64,000 nucleotides of DNA from the NCBI GenBank assembly GCA_021495925.1, contig JAKEKT010000035.1, positions 266,168-330,167 on the forward strand. Direction: 5' to 3'. Below, one piece after another: positions 12,701-24,500 of this stretch (within the stretch, counting starts at the first letter, position 1; every line of letters starts with the position of its first letter). A program made the translations under genes and the position numbers. Source of the DNA: Diplodia intermedia (Eukaryota > Ascomycota > Dothideomycetes > Botryosphaeriales > Botryosphaeriaceae). The notes below the pieces were generated by a model. That model saw nothing but the letters and a program-made list of their open reading frames with translations, searched no databases and was not told the origin of the DNA.

Positions 12701-15700
12701 ACGAAAGATCCGCACCCCGCCTGCCTCGGATCACCCAGCGGCCAGCACTACCCTCGTATCACGCGCAAGCTAAGGTTTCGCATTAAGAGCCGCCAGGGCT
12801 CGCCTGCACTCTTTCGCAACTTCCACATGCCTTCCACCAGCGCTGGCGGCCCGGCGGCGGCGACGAACACGTCCAGTGCCTTGCCTGCGGGGTTAGTCCA
12901 CGCGAGCCTCCCCGGCTCCCCATGAGGGGGGTTCCCTCTTTCGCAATATCCGCCCGTTTGGCGTTGCCCTGAAATGAGGTATCCACCACACGATCGAGAC
13001 CCGGCTTCCCTCTTCCTGCATGCGCACGCACCAGAGGCACCGCCGGTATGGCAACCGGGCGCTGGTGGTGCGCCTCAACGCGCCGGCCGCTGCTACGGCG
13101 AGCTGGCCGAACCGTTTAGCAGAAGCAATTCCTACATGCATTTCCTAATCCGGCCTTGAGGAGTTGCTTTTCCGCTCCGCTGCACCGGCTCGCCCGCAAC
13201 AGTTCCTGTGTGACTCGCGCCCGTTGAAGGTCGCTCAAGCCATAGCCTGCCGACGAACCGGCGCCAGATCGAGCGCCATCTTTTGCTTGTTGCGGTCCAC
13301 ATGCCTGTTCGACATACAGCTTGCATCATGTGCGCCTGCCAAAAGGCTTGCCGGTGGCGAGGTTCTAGGCACGCGGCAAACATGCAGCCGTCTACAGAAG
13401 CGTACACAATTCATCAAGGCGCCGCCATCACCGCATCATGGAAAGGGAAAAGCATTAGTCAAACCGGTCGTGCCACAGTACCTCAAGCCAACAAAGCATT
13501 GTAAGACAGAGCTCCAAGGCCTCGGCGCTTCCGGCTCGATATTGCATCCGCCGCCGTCGTCGCCACAGTCGGCTCATGGGGCGATAGAGGATCGATAGGT
13601 GAAGGGTCTAAGGGACTTGGGCGATCGAGAAGTCCCGTGGAAGAACCTTAACGGAGTGAGAGACACCCTGGAAATGACGCCTCCCCTCCGAGGGCTCGAG
13701 CCATCAGTTGGCGGTGGGCGAGGGGGGCCGCTCATGATGAAGCAGACGGCGATGGGCAGCTGTGGGTCAATGGCGTCTAGCTCACGTCGGTGCGGCTCTT
13801 AGGCTTGCGTCTGCGGCGTTCAACGTTGTCTGGAGCGCAGGTGGAGAGGACGGAAGGTGACGATGGCGGACGTGCGCGGGTCTGACTCGCCAGAGGCTTC
13901 TCGACTTAGTTACCGCTTTTGTCGACCGCAATTCCGCAAATTGCCAGCCTCGTGGCCATGGTCGTCGACCGGTTCGCTTCAATGGTATACTCGGTACGGG
14001 GTAGCCGGCTGCCTGGCCTGTTGCTGCTCCTGATCCTCACGCTCGCGCTCGCCCGTGTCCAGCGCCCGCGGCCGCGCGCCGCAGCTAAGGCGGCACGCTC
14101 GAGCTTCCGGGGCCGGGATGGCGGGCGATTGCTGACATGCACGACGCGAGCGTGAGGAAGGGACCACAGCAAAGATGGATCCGGGCTAAACGGGTGTGCA
14201 GGTTTTGGGCCGTGGCTGGCTGAGTACGGAGGTACACAGAAGCAGTTCACAGTGACGCCTGCGCAGCAAACAGGCAGCCCTCACCATACCGCCTTTGGTC
14301 TTGCTCTCGCCCTTCGCATAGCGTACCCACCATGCATCAGCCGGAAGGCGGTACGGCGGCGGCGAGGGCGGCGGCGCACGGCGGAGACGGACGCCAGGCT
14401 GGGACCGGTAGGGTTCGTGGTGGTAGCGTGGAGTCTGGCCGAAGAGCGACGATCTTTCATGCGCCGACCGTGTACTACGTACTTGTCGCGAGAGCCGTCG
14501 GCCGGGTAGCAGGGACCGAGGGGCTACCGTGAAGGAAGCCGGACGAGCATGATCTGTGGTGATCCGCGCGCGCGCCACCGCTTGCGCAGACGCGGCTACA
14601 GTTGCTCTCTCAGTCTGCAAGCATTGCGAGCGTGCCCCTGTTGTTTTTGCTTCGCTCCGCCTCCCGCCGTTGGACAACGGGACGGGACCTAAGCCAGCCA
14701 TGATTCAACGACGGGCTGACTCGTGGCCGGTAGCGACAAGGCCTCCTCGCAACTATGGTACGCTCCCGACGGCCCCGTGGCCCTTCTCGCCCGCGACGCT
14801 TGCTGTTCCTCGAGTGGGGTTGTGGGCTGTGGAAGCCGCGAGGAATAGGGAGTGGACCCCATCGAAGACATTTCTCCATCTTCGTTGCTTGCGTACCTTG
14901 CATTAGCGTCTGTGCCGTCAATGCGACCTGCGCCAGAGCCAACAGCTCCGCACGTGCTCCCTTGGTCTGCTCCTCTGCTCCGACGTGTCTCACGCTACGC
15001 ACGGCTGTGCCGTTGTGGAGCCGGCAGGATGGACGTCTGGACTCGGCGTGATTCGCACGCCTTGCGATGGATTAGCCTCTGCTTGCTTGCGTGCTCTGTG
15101 CCTTGGTTTTCCGCCGCTGCGTCGTGTTGTCGTCATGTCTGCAGCAGTCGAGCGGGTGGATCTGTGTTGGATGTGTGGATTCTTCGGTGGGGCTTGGTGC
15201 AAGCGTGCATGCAAGCAGGACCTGACCTGAGCAGCAGGATTAGCTGACACGTGTGACGGGACCCTGAGAGCGGCGAGGCTCCAGGCTCCAGGCTCAGGCT
15301 CCAGATGCGTGGTCTGTGTGGCGCGTTGCTGCTGCTGCTGCTGATTGATATCGGGTTGCCGTGTCGGTACAAGCTGTGTGTAGAAGGGGAAGCACCGACC
15401 ACCGCGGCTCTATGGAGACAGCCCGTCGACCCCCTTCCCCCTCAGCTTCACCGCCGGGGAAGTGGGACGGGTGGTGGCCCCCGAGATATCGGCGTCCACT
15501 GCGTCGACTGATAATGCCGGAATAATGCGCACCTATACCGAACCGCCCCCTATCCAAGTGCCGACATACCAGCACGACGGCTACGCGGCATTATTTTGGG
15601 CGCTCACAATCGCCCTTGCCGTTGGCCTGTTCACCACACGGTTGATCTTGCAGATGCATCCACTCTGCCTCGCGGTGGCATCGAGACCATCCGCCCACTC

Positions 15701-18700
15701 TTGATGAGTCGCGTATCGGGTCGAACAATTAGCGAAAGGGGGGAAGACGGCAGCGCTCGCCTGCTTACCCACCCTTCTGCCTCCTGAGAAGCCTGTCACC
15801 TTGACCCATGGAATATGCTGCAAAGTACTGTGGACGTACAACACCAAGAAAAAGCAAGTTCGCCGAGGTGGCATGATCCGGATGCAGAAAGCAAGCAAGC
15901 GTACGGCGGAACGCGCGTACGTCATCAATTTTCGGTCCTTCCATCGGCGTTTTCTCGTCAACTCTTTGCCCTCAATGGCAGTGTCTTGCGTCTCTTCCTA
16001 CAACACGTTATAGCTTGGCTATATGGCCAGCCTATAGCAGCTCTACAACTTTCCTGGTGCCTGCGGGGTGCTTTCCCGATGTTTACAAGTTCCCAGCAAC
16101 CTCTTCCTCGTCCGCCACAGTCCTTTGCACGCCTAAACCACCAGCCCACCACAGACGTCATCAGCGTCATGCCGGCGCCTCTTTTCTCGCCTCTCTCGCT
16201 TCCCGTCCCATGCGGAGCTCGGCGGAGCGGGCGAACGAGCTGACCAGCGCGCCGTTAGCTCCCTCTCGCCTCACATCTCCTCCCCAACTAACCGTTTTCT
16301 TTCTCCGTCGCCGAACGACCACCCCACTCGTCCACATTTCCCAAGCCACAATATGCGATCGCGTATGCACCCCATATCCTCGGGCTCTAGTCGCAGCTTC
16401 GGGGACCCATTCCACAGGTAGCGAGCGAGCGAGCGCGCGCAGAGAAGTCGCACATCCTCCACTTCCCCCGTCCATGGGCGCGGATACCGCTCTGCCTGCA
16501 TTGAAACCCGCCATCACCATGTTTGTTGTACCCACAGCATCATCCAATACAAGCCACACGTTCCTTCCGTCGTATTCCCATCGGAGGAACAATAATGCAC
16601 CCGGCCCAATGTCCGGATGGATCAGGGCCGACGACTAACGATTGCATCAAAGCTCCCACGTGTGCTATATTAGAGGATCTGCATTTATCGATACAACAAT
16701 GGCTTCCGGTCCATGCGCTCAAGACCCTTTTCGCGTGCTTCTGCTTACCTCTTTTTTTTTTTTTTTCTCTTCCTCCTCGTGTTGAAGATCGGTTTCTTCC
16801 TCTTTAATTTCCACCTTCCGTTCGCTTAGCCCGACTTCATTTCCTACACCCGACATGGCTGTTGATATCGCGGAAACGAGGCTACTGAAGAAACAGAACG
16901 TGTGTGATGCGCGTGGTTGCTCTATGCATAGAAACGTGCAAGCGTTTTCCCCGGCGATCCTCATAGCAACCTGAACTACGCAAATGTTGAAGTTTGAAGG
17001 ACTTGGGAGCCCTTCCGAAACGCCTGGCCATTGCGGAGATGGCTCGTCTCGTGCGATCGGTAATAGGCACTGGGTGCTATTAAGCACTGACTAAAAAGCT
17101 TGCAATAGTGGTGTATACATTTCTCTTCTGGCCGACACCGACGAAGACCGATCATTGACCAACATACGTAGAACTCCCGGACTATCCTCATTCCGAAGTA
17201 CAGCGCATTTTAAACAATGTATGTGAAAGAGGACCCGCGACTATGCTATTTGCGCCGAGGCCGGCTTCATGTGCGCTGCATAGTCATGAATTTCTACAAT
17301 TTCCACCCCAACATCATGCCCAATGCCCTTCGTGATACCGCTCACGAGTATGGAAGGCTTCGTCTACCTTAGCGACCCTTTGCAACTGCCCACGAGAGAT
17401 ACAACGCCGCACTCGCGTGGACGACTTCGTGAAACTGAAACTCTAGACCACTTTGCGTTGGTGGTCGACTATGTGACGTATATTTCCAAGCGCGCTAATC
17501 CATGCACTCGCGTGGGGATGGATGGAGAGAACCTCCACAAAAAAAAAAAAAAGAGAGAGAGAGAGAAAAGGAAAGGAGATACTCCGAATGGCAGCCAGGA
17601 AAATCTGCCATTCGATCTTCGATCCCTCACCAACTATCCTATCCTCGACATGGCGGGGGCTAACGGGAACGGAAAGAGGTGAAAGCGACGACGACGTGTC
17701 GATAGAGAGAGAGAAGGGGGGCAGAGAGAGACCGGTCAACCTAAGCGAGCAATAGAGGTCACCGGGATCTACTTTCCCAGCGCCTATCGGAATATGTCCA
17801 TCAATACAGGGGTACACGCCTCGCTTTCGCTCCGAGCTTCCATCTCGCTTATCACCGTTGGAAAAAAATATAGCAAAAAAAAAGTGAAGAAGGTGGGAAA
17901 AAAAGGGGGGGTGGTTGGGTGGATGGGTGGGTGGGTGGAGCGAGCATGATCCGCGAGAAGCCTCACCGAGAAAGGGAAGAGGATGGCTAAGCAAGATGGA
18001 GGAGTGGGGACCGCCGACGATCCGAATGCCGCGTATTGCACATACGATATGTGTACGAAGAGCGAGAGAGACATTATACGGCAAATCCCGTTCCAGTATA
18101 GAGAGAGTGTGTGTGTGTGGGCAAGCGAGCGTAGGTATGTGCGCAAAACGTTGTACGGAGGCAGGCATCTTTGTTTGCGTGTGTTAAGTTAGACGATATG
18201 ACGATCAGACAAGGGTTTAGCATTGCATGGTATCTATGTATGGCAACGACGGGCGTAGATCTTGCTCTCCCGCACATCTCCTTCCCTCTCCCATCACTCT
18301 CATTTTCTTTTTTTTTCTCCCTCCCTCCCTCTTCCCCCCCACTTGGTCCGAGCAGCCATCGTCGGCCGGGCGGACGGACGGAACGACGGAATACACGCGG
18401 CTGTGTTGACGACGCGGGCCGCCGAGCGCCACACGCCACACATACACACACACGGCAGAGGGAGGGCGGAAATGAGCGTTCGCACATACATCCCCCAGCC
18501 ATGGGGTTCTGGACCGCAGGATTGTCGGCCATCTCTTCCCTTCTCCCCCCGACCTCTCACAGATCTCCGCCCTCGCCAACCCTGGCAATTTCTACACGGC
18601 GAACCGGCCGCGGCGGCTCTGGCGGCCCGGTGTTGTTTGTGGTGATGGCGGTGGTGGCTTTTGATGGCCGTGTGATAAGCGTGCCGTCGAACTTTACTGC

Positions 18701-19352
18701 AGACGGTTGATTGCCCCGCGGATAGTCTCTGGTGAACGGACTCCGGGGCAGCAGGAGCCCCAGCCCCTCGGTGTGCCGGACCGGAAGTGTGTTCACAGCC
18801 ACGGCACTTCTGGGTGATTGGCGTGTTCATCACCGCACTGAGCTTCTGAATGAGCGGGACAAATGTCTGAGACCTTTTGCGCGTGTGGGAACCCTCTGGG
18901 ATGCTGTCTCCCTTTCAGTTCGCTAATTACGACTACTGTTCCGGAGCTTGCTCACTTTCCGCGCCCAGCCGTGGAAGTGATGCGGCGAAAGGGAACTGCG
19001 TTGTACGCTCAAACGCGGGCGGATAGAGCTCAGTCACGGAAGCGGAAGCCTCAACATACAGAAAATTCTGCGAGATATCTTCACGTAGTTTGATGTTTTT
19101 GATTCGCTCAAAAGCAAACCAAAAGCAACTTCAGGAAGAGTAACCAATGAACGTTGTCCATTGTCTGCTATTATCCAGAGTCTGTGGAAAGCAAAAGGAA
19201 GAGGGTGGTGAACACCACCCAGTCCATGCACGAATACATGTCTTGTTGCCATTCAGCCCATGGAACGCCGATTCCCAATGCAGCCCTGTCAAGCTTCTTC
19301 TGATGAAGCATCCGTATCCATCCCGTCGCCGCTGTCGCCACCATTCTTTTCT
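9799..19352. other. 9.5 kb gene-poor region upstream of Ste12
   Basis: Very GC-rich from about 9.8 to 14.7 kb, where long frames are open on both strands because stops are rare, then mixed composition. None of these frames resembles a protein family or shows a consistent splice chain. It must include the Ste12 promoter and 5' leader. Between about 16.7 and 18.6 kb there are pyrimidine tracts, a poly-T run, GA and GT microsatellites and a G-run cluster. A pyrimidine-rich leader at about 16740-16854 precedes a 39-codon frame (16855-16974, starting MAVDIAETRL) which is too short to call. No tRNA or rRNA is recognised. Confidence 0.45.
17540..18345. repeat. Cluster of simple-sequence tracts
   Basis: Contains a poly-A run followed by GA repeats (from about 17540), more GA repeats near 17704, a GGGT repeat at 17917-17938, GT repeats near 18108 and a poly-T plus CCCT tract near 18307-18336. 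The G-runs at 17905-17935 meet the simple G-quadruplex pattern (five runs of three or more G, loops of 1-5). No gene overlaps. Confidence 0.7.
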
Positions 19353-21080
19353 TCAGCCGAGAGAAGCGACTCGCGCCAACAGGCTCTGCTGAGCCATAAC
19401 AAGACGATGAGCCTTGAAACTGTCAGTCAGGATCTCGCCAGTGCCATCCTTCTCGAAGTGAATGAGGCGGACGGTGTATTCGTTTCGCTTCTTGATCAAC
19501 TTCCACACGCCGGTCGAATTCCTAATGTGAATGTCCAACCCTAAAAGACGAAGGTTAACCAAGACGGCCAGCCATATAAGGCAAAACAGTATCGTGACCA
19601 GTCGGTCAATCGCCTGAGGTAACCGAAGCACATGGGTACGACTCACATTCGAGAAACGCGCCGAGGGTCTGGACACACGTGACAGAGTTCCACAGCCGGC
19701 TGGTTTTCCTGATGGTGGCGGGGATGTCGTGGGTCTTGAGCACCTCGAGCGGCATATGGACCTGGGCGTCCTCGTCCTTCTTGCCGACAATGATGGTCGG
19801 GCAGCCGATGAGATATGACTGCCCCCAGTACTTGAGCTTGCGGCGGTCGTAGTTGTTGAACTTCTGTTGGATTTTCTTGGGGTCCCGCAAACGGTCCACA
19901 TCGACCCATTCCGTCGTTTTGAGCTCGACGTAGTTATGGTGCGTCGCGCCCTCGACCTTGGCATCCCAGACTAAGTGAATGCTATTAGCATCACCTAGGC
20001 GTGCGCAATAAGGATTCGCTGGGATCATACTGCAATCGACCTCTCCGCCGATGACCATTTCCAGGTCTCCAACGCCGGTCTTGACGACGGAGCAGTACTG
20101 AGCATAGTTGCTCACGACCTTGTCATCGCGGCTCTCGATCTCGTCACGGGAGACGTTATCCCAAATGTCAGGAATGGTGTAGAGAGTCTCGAACTTGAAG
20201 CCTGTTCGGGCGAGTTAATAAGTAGCAGCGGAGTCTGACGCGTGCGGTTGCTAGCTGACCGTAGTAGTACTGCAGCCTCTCCCTCCGTTCGTCCGCGGGT
20301 CCTTTGCCAGCTTCGCGCGCCTTCCGTTCAAGCTTGGCAGCCTTGTCCTCTTCGATGAAGCTGTAAGGCAATGGTGAGAAGCCAGTATGCAGGGATGGAA
20401 CTGGGATGCTGAAGAAGAGCTGAAGACGGCTATAACAAAGTAGTTGTACTTACATCGTGTCCTACGGTCTGTTAGCTATTCCATCAATTCACGGGCAAGA
20501 AAAGCCCACATCGAAGAATGTGGCGTTCATGGACCACTCATCGAGTCTTTGGTAAGGCATAGTGAGTAGCTGCACCGGCTGAGATTAGCTCTGAGTCCTC
20601 TAGTAGAGTGTGCACGAGCATGCTCACGTTAGTTATCATTCCGCGGTAGGCGACGAAGTGTGCATCGGTCTTGGCGCCTTTCTTCTTTTCCATGTGCATG
20701 ATGGCGGTAAGCAGGCCGGTGAGATGGCCATCCTGCGAGTCATCAAGCAAGCGGAAAGTCTCGAGGCCCTTGTCGAGATAAAGGTGGTGCTCAGCACCCT
20801 GGGGCTGGGGGGGATAGTAATGGCTCAAAGAGCGCGCGTCCAGGTGGATCTGGTGGTTTTCATCATAGGAAAATTCGGCAATCTCCTAGAATGCAGATGG
20901 TGGCAGTCAGTGGGATGATTCGAGCATCGCATGGCTGGAGCTTTCGGTTATGCGGACCTGAGGACGATGGATGTTCTTGGGCCTGTCAGAGAAGAGCTCC
21001 GAGTTGTTCGCGGGATTGGTGTTGAACTCGGCAACGACGTGCGGGCCCTCAGCAGGGCCATCCGCATGCATATCGCTCAT
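19353..21080 (-). CDS. RAI1: RAI1/DXO-family decapping nuclease
   Basis: Eight exons: 21080-20958, 20885-20628, 20569-20510, 20461-20454, 20360-20260, 20201-20031, 19970-19647 and 19540-19353, 410 residues. Family signatures appear in order: EIAEFSYDE, SLSHYYPPQ, YRGMIT, DDTIFIEE, YYYGFKFETL, GEVDCIWDAKVEG and NYVELKTT; the acidic residues in the last two lie in the metal site. RAI1 partners the 5'-3' exonuclease Rat1 in the nucleus and removes faulty caps and 5' pyrophosphates from RNA. Exon 4 is only 8 nt (GACACGAT), flanked by introns of 48 and 93 nt, and is needed to join FFD to TIFIEE. Intron 6 (20030-19971, 60 nt) has no in-frame stop. The start is uncertain: MSDMHADG at 21080 has the best context, but in-frame ATGs lie at 21101 and 21209. 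Divergent from the next gene. Confidence 0.93.
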
Positions 21081-21468
21081 TTGGGGCGGCGTGGCGAGCA
21101 TGAACGAGGTGGTGTTGAAGCTTCTCGTGGCGGGGTGGAGCTCTGTCGCGACTCGACGCGCTTTGGACCCTGGGGAGCAGCCGGAAGCGCGCAAATCGCC
21201 CGACGTCATGCGTCATGCCGGATTCTGCCGAACATCAACCGCCCGCCTCCCCGCGCTGTAAGTAAACACGCTCGTTGCCATGCTGCTTTTCCCGCCTGTT
21301 TCCTCTTATCTTCTCAGCCCTACCCGTCGACTCCGCATTGCTCGCTCTTGGCCGGCATCCGCGTCGCCCTGACGAACCCCGCCTTCGTTCCGCACAATCC
21401 TGCCCTCGAGTCTTGCCGCCAATCGCCAACGCCAAAAAAAAAAAAAGAAAAAGGGCAAACAAACAGCA

Positions 21469-22165
21469 ATGTCCTCCCGCCGCCCTCCACCTCCGCCGCA
21501 CCGCACGACCACCGCCTCGGGCATGCGCCGCAATCTCTTCAGCAGCCAGCTATCGCGTCGGCCCCCGACCGCCACCGGGACCGGCCCGTCCAGCACAAGC
21601 GCCACTTCCGCGACGACGCTGCAGCTGGACCCCAACGGCAACGGCAACGGGAATGGCAACAACGGCGGCGGCGGCGGCAACGGCGGCAATCGACGACATG
21701 GCGATGACGAGGAGGATGATAACGAGCAAGGTGAATATCGCGACATCGTGGCGCGCGATGCCGAGGGGAATTATAGGCTTGAGATGCCCAATGTTGGGCC
21801 CATGCCGAGGGATGATTTGAGGGAGGAAAGAGGTGAGTGTTTGTGGTGTACCATCTGGGATGGTGCGCGCGGAGGTGGCTTCTTGTCAAGAATTGGACGC
21901 TGATGCGGGTGGTCGCTGGGAAAAGAGGTGGAAAGTAGGTTGATCGAGACGTATCGGAAGCATCAGCAGCATATCGAGCCGAACGGTAGGTGCCCCCAGA
22001 CCGTTCCCTACAAATTGGAGGAAGACACGTTGCGCGCCGAATTGGCTGACGGAAGGAGCGATGGCAGAGTTCAGAGCCACACTGCAGGCCAGCTTGCAGG
22101 CCAAGGTGGAGTCGTTGGATGAGGACAAATGGATGTTTGAGGGCGATGATCCGCTACCATCTTGA
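21469..22165 (+). CDS. Conserved fungal protein, DUF5572-like
   Basis: Exons 21469-21832, 21926-21985 and 22056-22165 give 177 residues in consistent phase. The N-terminus is Pro/Arg-rich (MSSRRPPPPPHR, then GMRRNLFSSQLSRR), followed by a Gly/Asn repeat and an acidic run (DDEEDDNE). The conserved part is YRDIVARDAEGNYRLEMPN, a short helical stretch (LIETYRKHQQHI) and a C-terminal LDEDKWMFEGDDPLP. This layout matches small uncharacterised fungal proteins I recall as DUF5572; the name is tentative and no biochemical role is known to me. The last acceptor is ambiguous by 3 nt (22056 or 22059), adding or removing one residue. Start lies in a promoter shared with RAI1; its 3' end faces GET4. Confidence 0.7.
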
Positions 22166-22337
22166 TGTCCGGGAGCAGGCTGCGCTTCACTTCGTGGTTG
22201 GTATTTCTGGGCGTAAAATGGCGTTGGCGCATGAAAGGAAATATGAGATACCCCCCAGACTCTGCGTCGGAGTCCTCAGGTCATGGTCATGATATTACTA
22301 TTTCTTTTCCAACCCCGGCCATCTGCCAACCCATTGC

Positions 22338-23507
22338 CTAGTCTAGCCCCGGCGCCGGTGCTGGGGCTTCCACTCGCTTGGACTTGGGCTTCTGTCCCGC
22401 ACCGCCGCCGCCGCCCATGAACATGCTGCTCATCATGTCCATGAGCGGGTTGCTCTGGCTGGGGATCCTGATGCCGAAGTACATCTCGCCAATCTGATCC
22501 AGCGCGTCATTCCAGCCAGCCACCAGGTCCAGGTGTGCCTTGTAGTGGCTCTTGAGCATCCTGAAAAGGTCGGCGTTGCCGCGTGTGACAGCGAGGAGGA
22601 GTAGGCCGAGGAAGTTGAGAAGCGGGAGGGAGGGATATATGCGGAGGTCGAGGCTCGAGCCGCTGACGTCCTGCACGCCCAGCGAGGGGTTTCCCCGCGA
22701 CAGGCGCGTCGTGAACTGCAGAAAGCACTGGTTCGCAGCGCGCACGTTGCCGGCGACCAGGTAGGGCAGCACCGCCCGCGCGGCGTAGAGGGGTGCTGTG
22801 TGCAAGTCGTCTTCGCTGTACCACTCATACTCGAGCTTCACCATGTACTCGGCCGAGTCGCGCGTGCCGTGGGCGAGGTGCCGTTCCGCTTCGTAAGCGT
22901 CGCCATCTACGAGGCCCACATGTTCAGTATATGACACCCGGGAAAAAGGTGCGTGGTAGAAGCTTACCTTCTGCAAGTATTGTGCCTGCGACGTGGTGCA
23001 GCTCCGGATCTCCAGCGGGATATTCGCCAAACTTGGCCGACCACCTGCACAAACACGCGCGTCAGCCCACGCAGACGTCACGGAGCAGCGTTCGGGACCT
23101 ACCCGATCATCTCGCCGATGAAGCGCTTCTTGGTCGGCTCCTCGGACGGGAAGCTGCGCAGCAGGCCCAGCAGCTTCGCCTTGGCGGCAGGATCGGGCTT
23201 CGTCTCGGCCTTGTTGTAGACGTCGAGCAGGAAGAGGCACAGGTCGCCGCCACTGCCGCCCTGGCCCGCCTGCAGCAGTAGCTGGGCTCCCGACGCGAGG
23301 ATGTTGATGGCAGCATCCCAGTTCGACTGCTTGACGTAGCGCGTGCCGATGACGCGCAGCTGCTGGTGCGCTTCGTAGAATTGGCCCTCGGCGATCCTGT
23401 GGCGCGCGTAGCCGGGTCAGTGGCACAGTCTTGCGGAAGGGTGGGGAAGGACATGGGTTTTACTTTTCTTGCTGGCGCGCTATCGTCTTCTCGAGTTTGG
23501 AAGTCAT
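22338..23507 (-). CDS. GET4: GET4, tail-anchored protein targeting factor
   Basis: Exons 23507-23464, 23396-23103, 23044-22968 and 22906-22338 give 327 residues, the usual GET4 length. The protein is a helical-repeat (TPR-like, DUF410) cytosolic factor: KIAEGQFYEAHQQLRVIGTR and YVKQSNWDAAINILASGAQL form the first repeats, KKRFIGEMIGWSAKFGEYP the middle, and LLNFLGLLLLAVTRGNADLF a late helix pair. In the GET pathway Get4 with Get5 bridges Sgt2 to the Get3 ATPase so that tail-anchored proteins reach the ER membrane. The C-terminus is a Gly-rich and basic tail (MGGGGGAGQKPKSKR). Every junction preserves frame. Convergent with the preceding gene, 172 bases between stops. Confidence 0.93.
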
Positions 23508-24407
23508 GGTGGGTGCGGTGGTGTGGAGCGCAAGGTCGGGATGTAGGTTGGTTTTGGTGTTGCGAGCTTGGGTGACGATGCTGCTGTTGCACCCCTCCAT
23601 CTCGTGTGGTCCGTGCACAACTGGGTGGTGAACCGTTGTGAGCAAAGTTACATGGTCTGTTTATCTTATTGTGCGCTTAAGCTGCTTGGGGCCATCTGCT
23701 ATCATGCTGTGGTCTTTGGTGTAGCAATTGGAGGAACCAACCCGCGACGTGGTAGCTTTCAGAGCATATGTCTGTTCCAAGGACAGCATTTGATTAGACA
23801 TACTTAGGTAGCACAGTCAAGACCTCTGGCAAACCGAGCCCGTCGTCCTCTATATACGAATGTAGCCAATCAGTGGCAAGTCGTTGCGGAATGACGCAGC
23901 CGTTCCGCAAATCTCTGCAACAGGGCCGGGCACAAATTGCAATCCTTATCTGGAATTGTGATTGTTGCAGGGAAAAGCATAGCACTCTCTGCCTATGTGG
24001 GAGCTTCATCATACTACCTTCGAAAATGGACGAGGTATCGAGCGAATAAGGAAAATTTTCGGCTTTTGACATCGCGTAACGTTCGACTGATTATCGCCCC
24101 TGAGCGTAGATCGGGATGAAAACCGCTCTTCTTCGTTTTCGTACCACGCAGTAAAGGTTTTTAACCTGCGACAGTCCCCAAATTACACTAGACCTCAAGT
24201 ATTTCCTCATCTGCCAACTTCTAGCCTTATTGTGTATCCTATTCAGATGCATAGCTGCGCTAACTTTTCGCAACTAGATCAAACGCATACAGTGCGTCCT
24301 GCACGCTTCTTTTTGAACGTGTAGAAGCCTGCGTTCAGTGCGTTCAGCACTCTGGAGGGATGTACTTGTTAATAATTGCTGTATTCCACAATTTTTTCAA
24401 GTACTCC
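23508..24407. other. Intergenic between GET4 and the tRNA
   Basis: Holds the GET4 promoter on its left and AT-rich sequence to the right. Only short frames without similarity are present. No repeat or RNA gene seen before the tRNA at 24408. Confidence 0.5.
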
Positions 24408-24491
24408 GCGATCATGGTGTAGGGGTAACATTGAAGCTTCCCATTCATTGAGGATGTGCTTCAGCTCCGAGTTCGAGTCTCGGTGGTCGCA
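24408..24491 (+). tRNA. tRNA-Gly (anticodon CCC) with 13-nt intron
   Basis: The sequence folds into a complete cloverleaf. A 7-bp acceptor stem pairs GCGATCA with TGGTCGC (one T-G pair). The D stem is GTGT/ACAT with loop AGGGGTA. A 5-bp anticodon stem pairs GAAGC with GCTTC. The T stem pairs CCGAG with CTCGG around loop TTCGAGT, and the discriminator base is A. The anticodon loop is 20 nt instead of 7: removing 13 nt after the base following the anticodon leaves TTCCCAT, so the anticodon is CCC (reads GGG, glycine). Spliced length is 71 nt, normal for tRNA-Gly. A T5 terminator follows 4 bases later. Confidence 0.88.
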
Positions 24492-24495
24492 ATTC

Positions 24496-24500
24496 TTTTT
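24496..24500 (+). terminator. RNA polymerase III terminator of tRNA-Gly
   Basis: A run of five T starts four bases after the discriminator base, with a further T4 just beyond; this is the standard pol III stop signal. Confidence 0.8.

Noticed and set aside
13919..14155. 78-codon frame with a Leu-rich membrane-like segment
   Set aside because: Single feature in a GC-rich desert; the hydrophobic stretch can arise from CTG/CTC repeats, and there is no splice or promoter support.
17443..18168. 241-codon minus-strand frame through microsatellites
   Set aside because: Built from repeat translations (His/Pro, Ser/Leu runs); no conserved segment.
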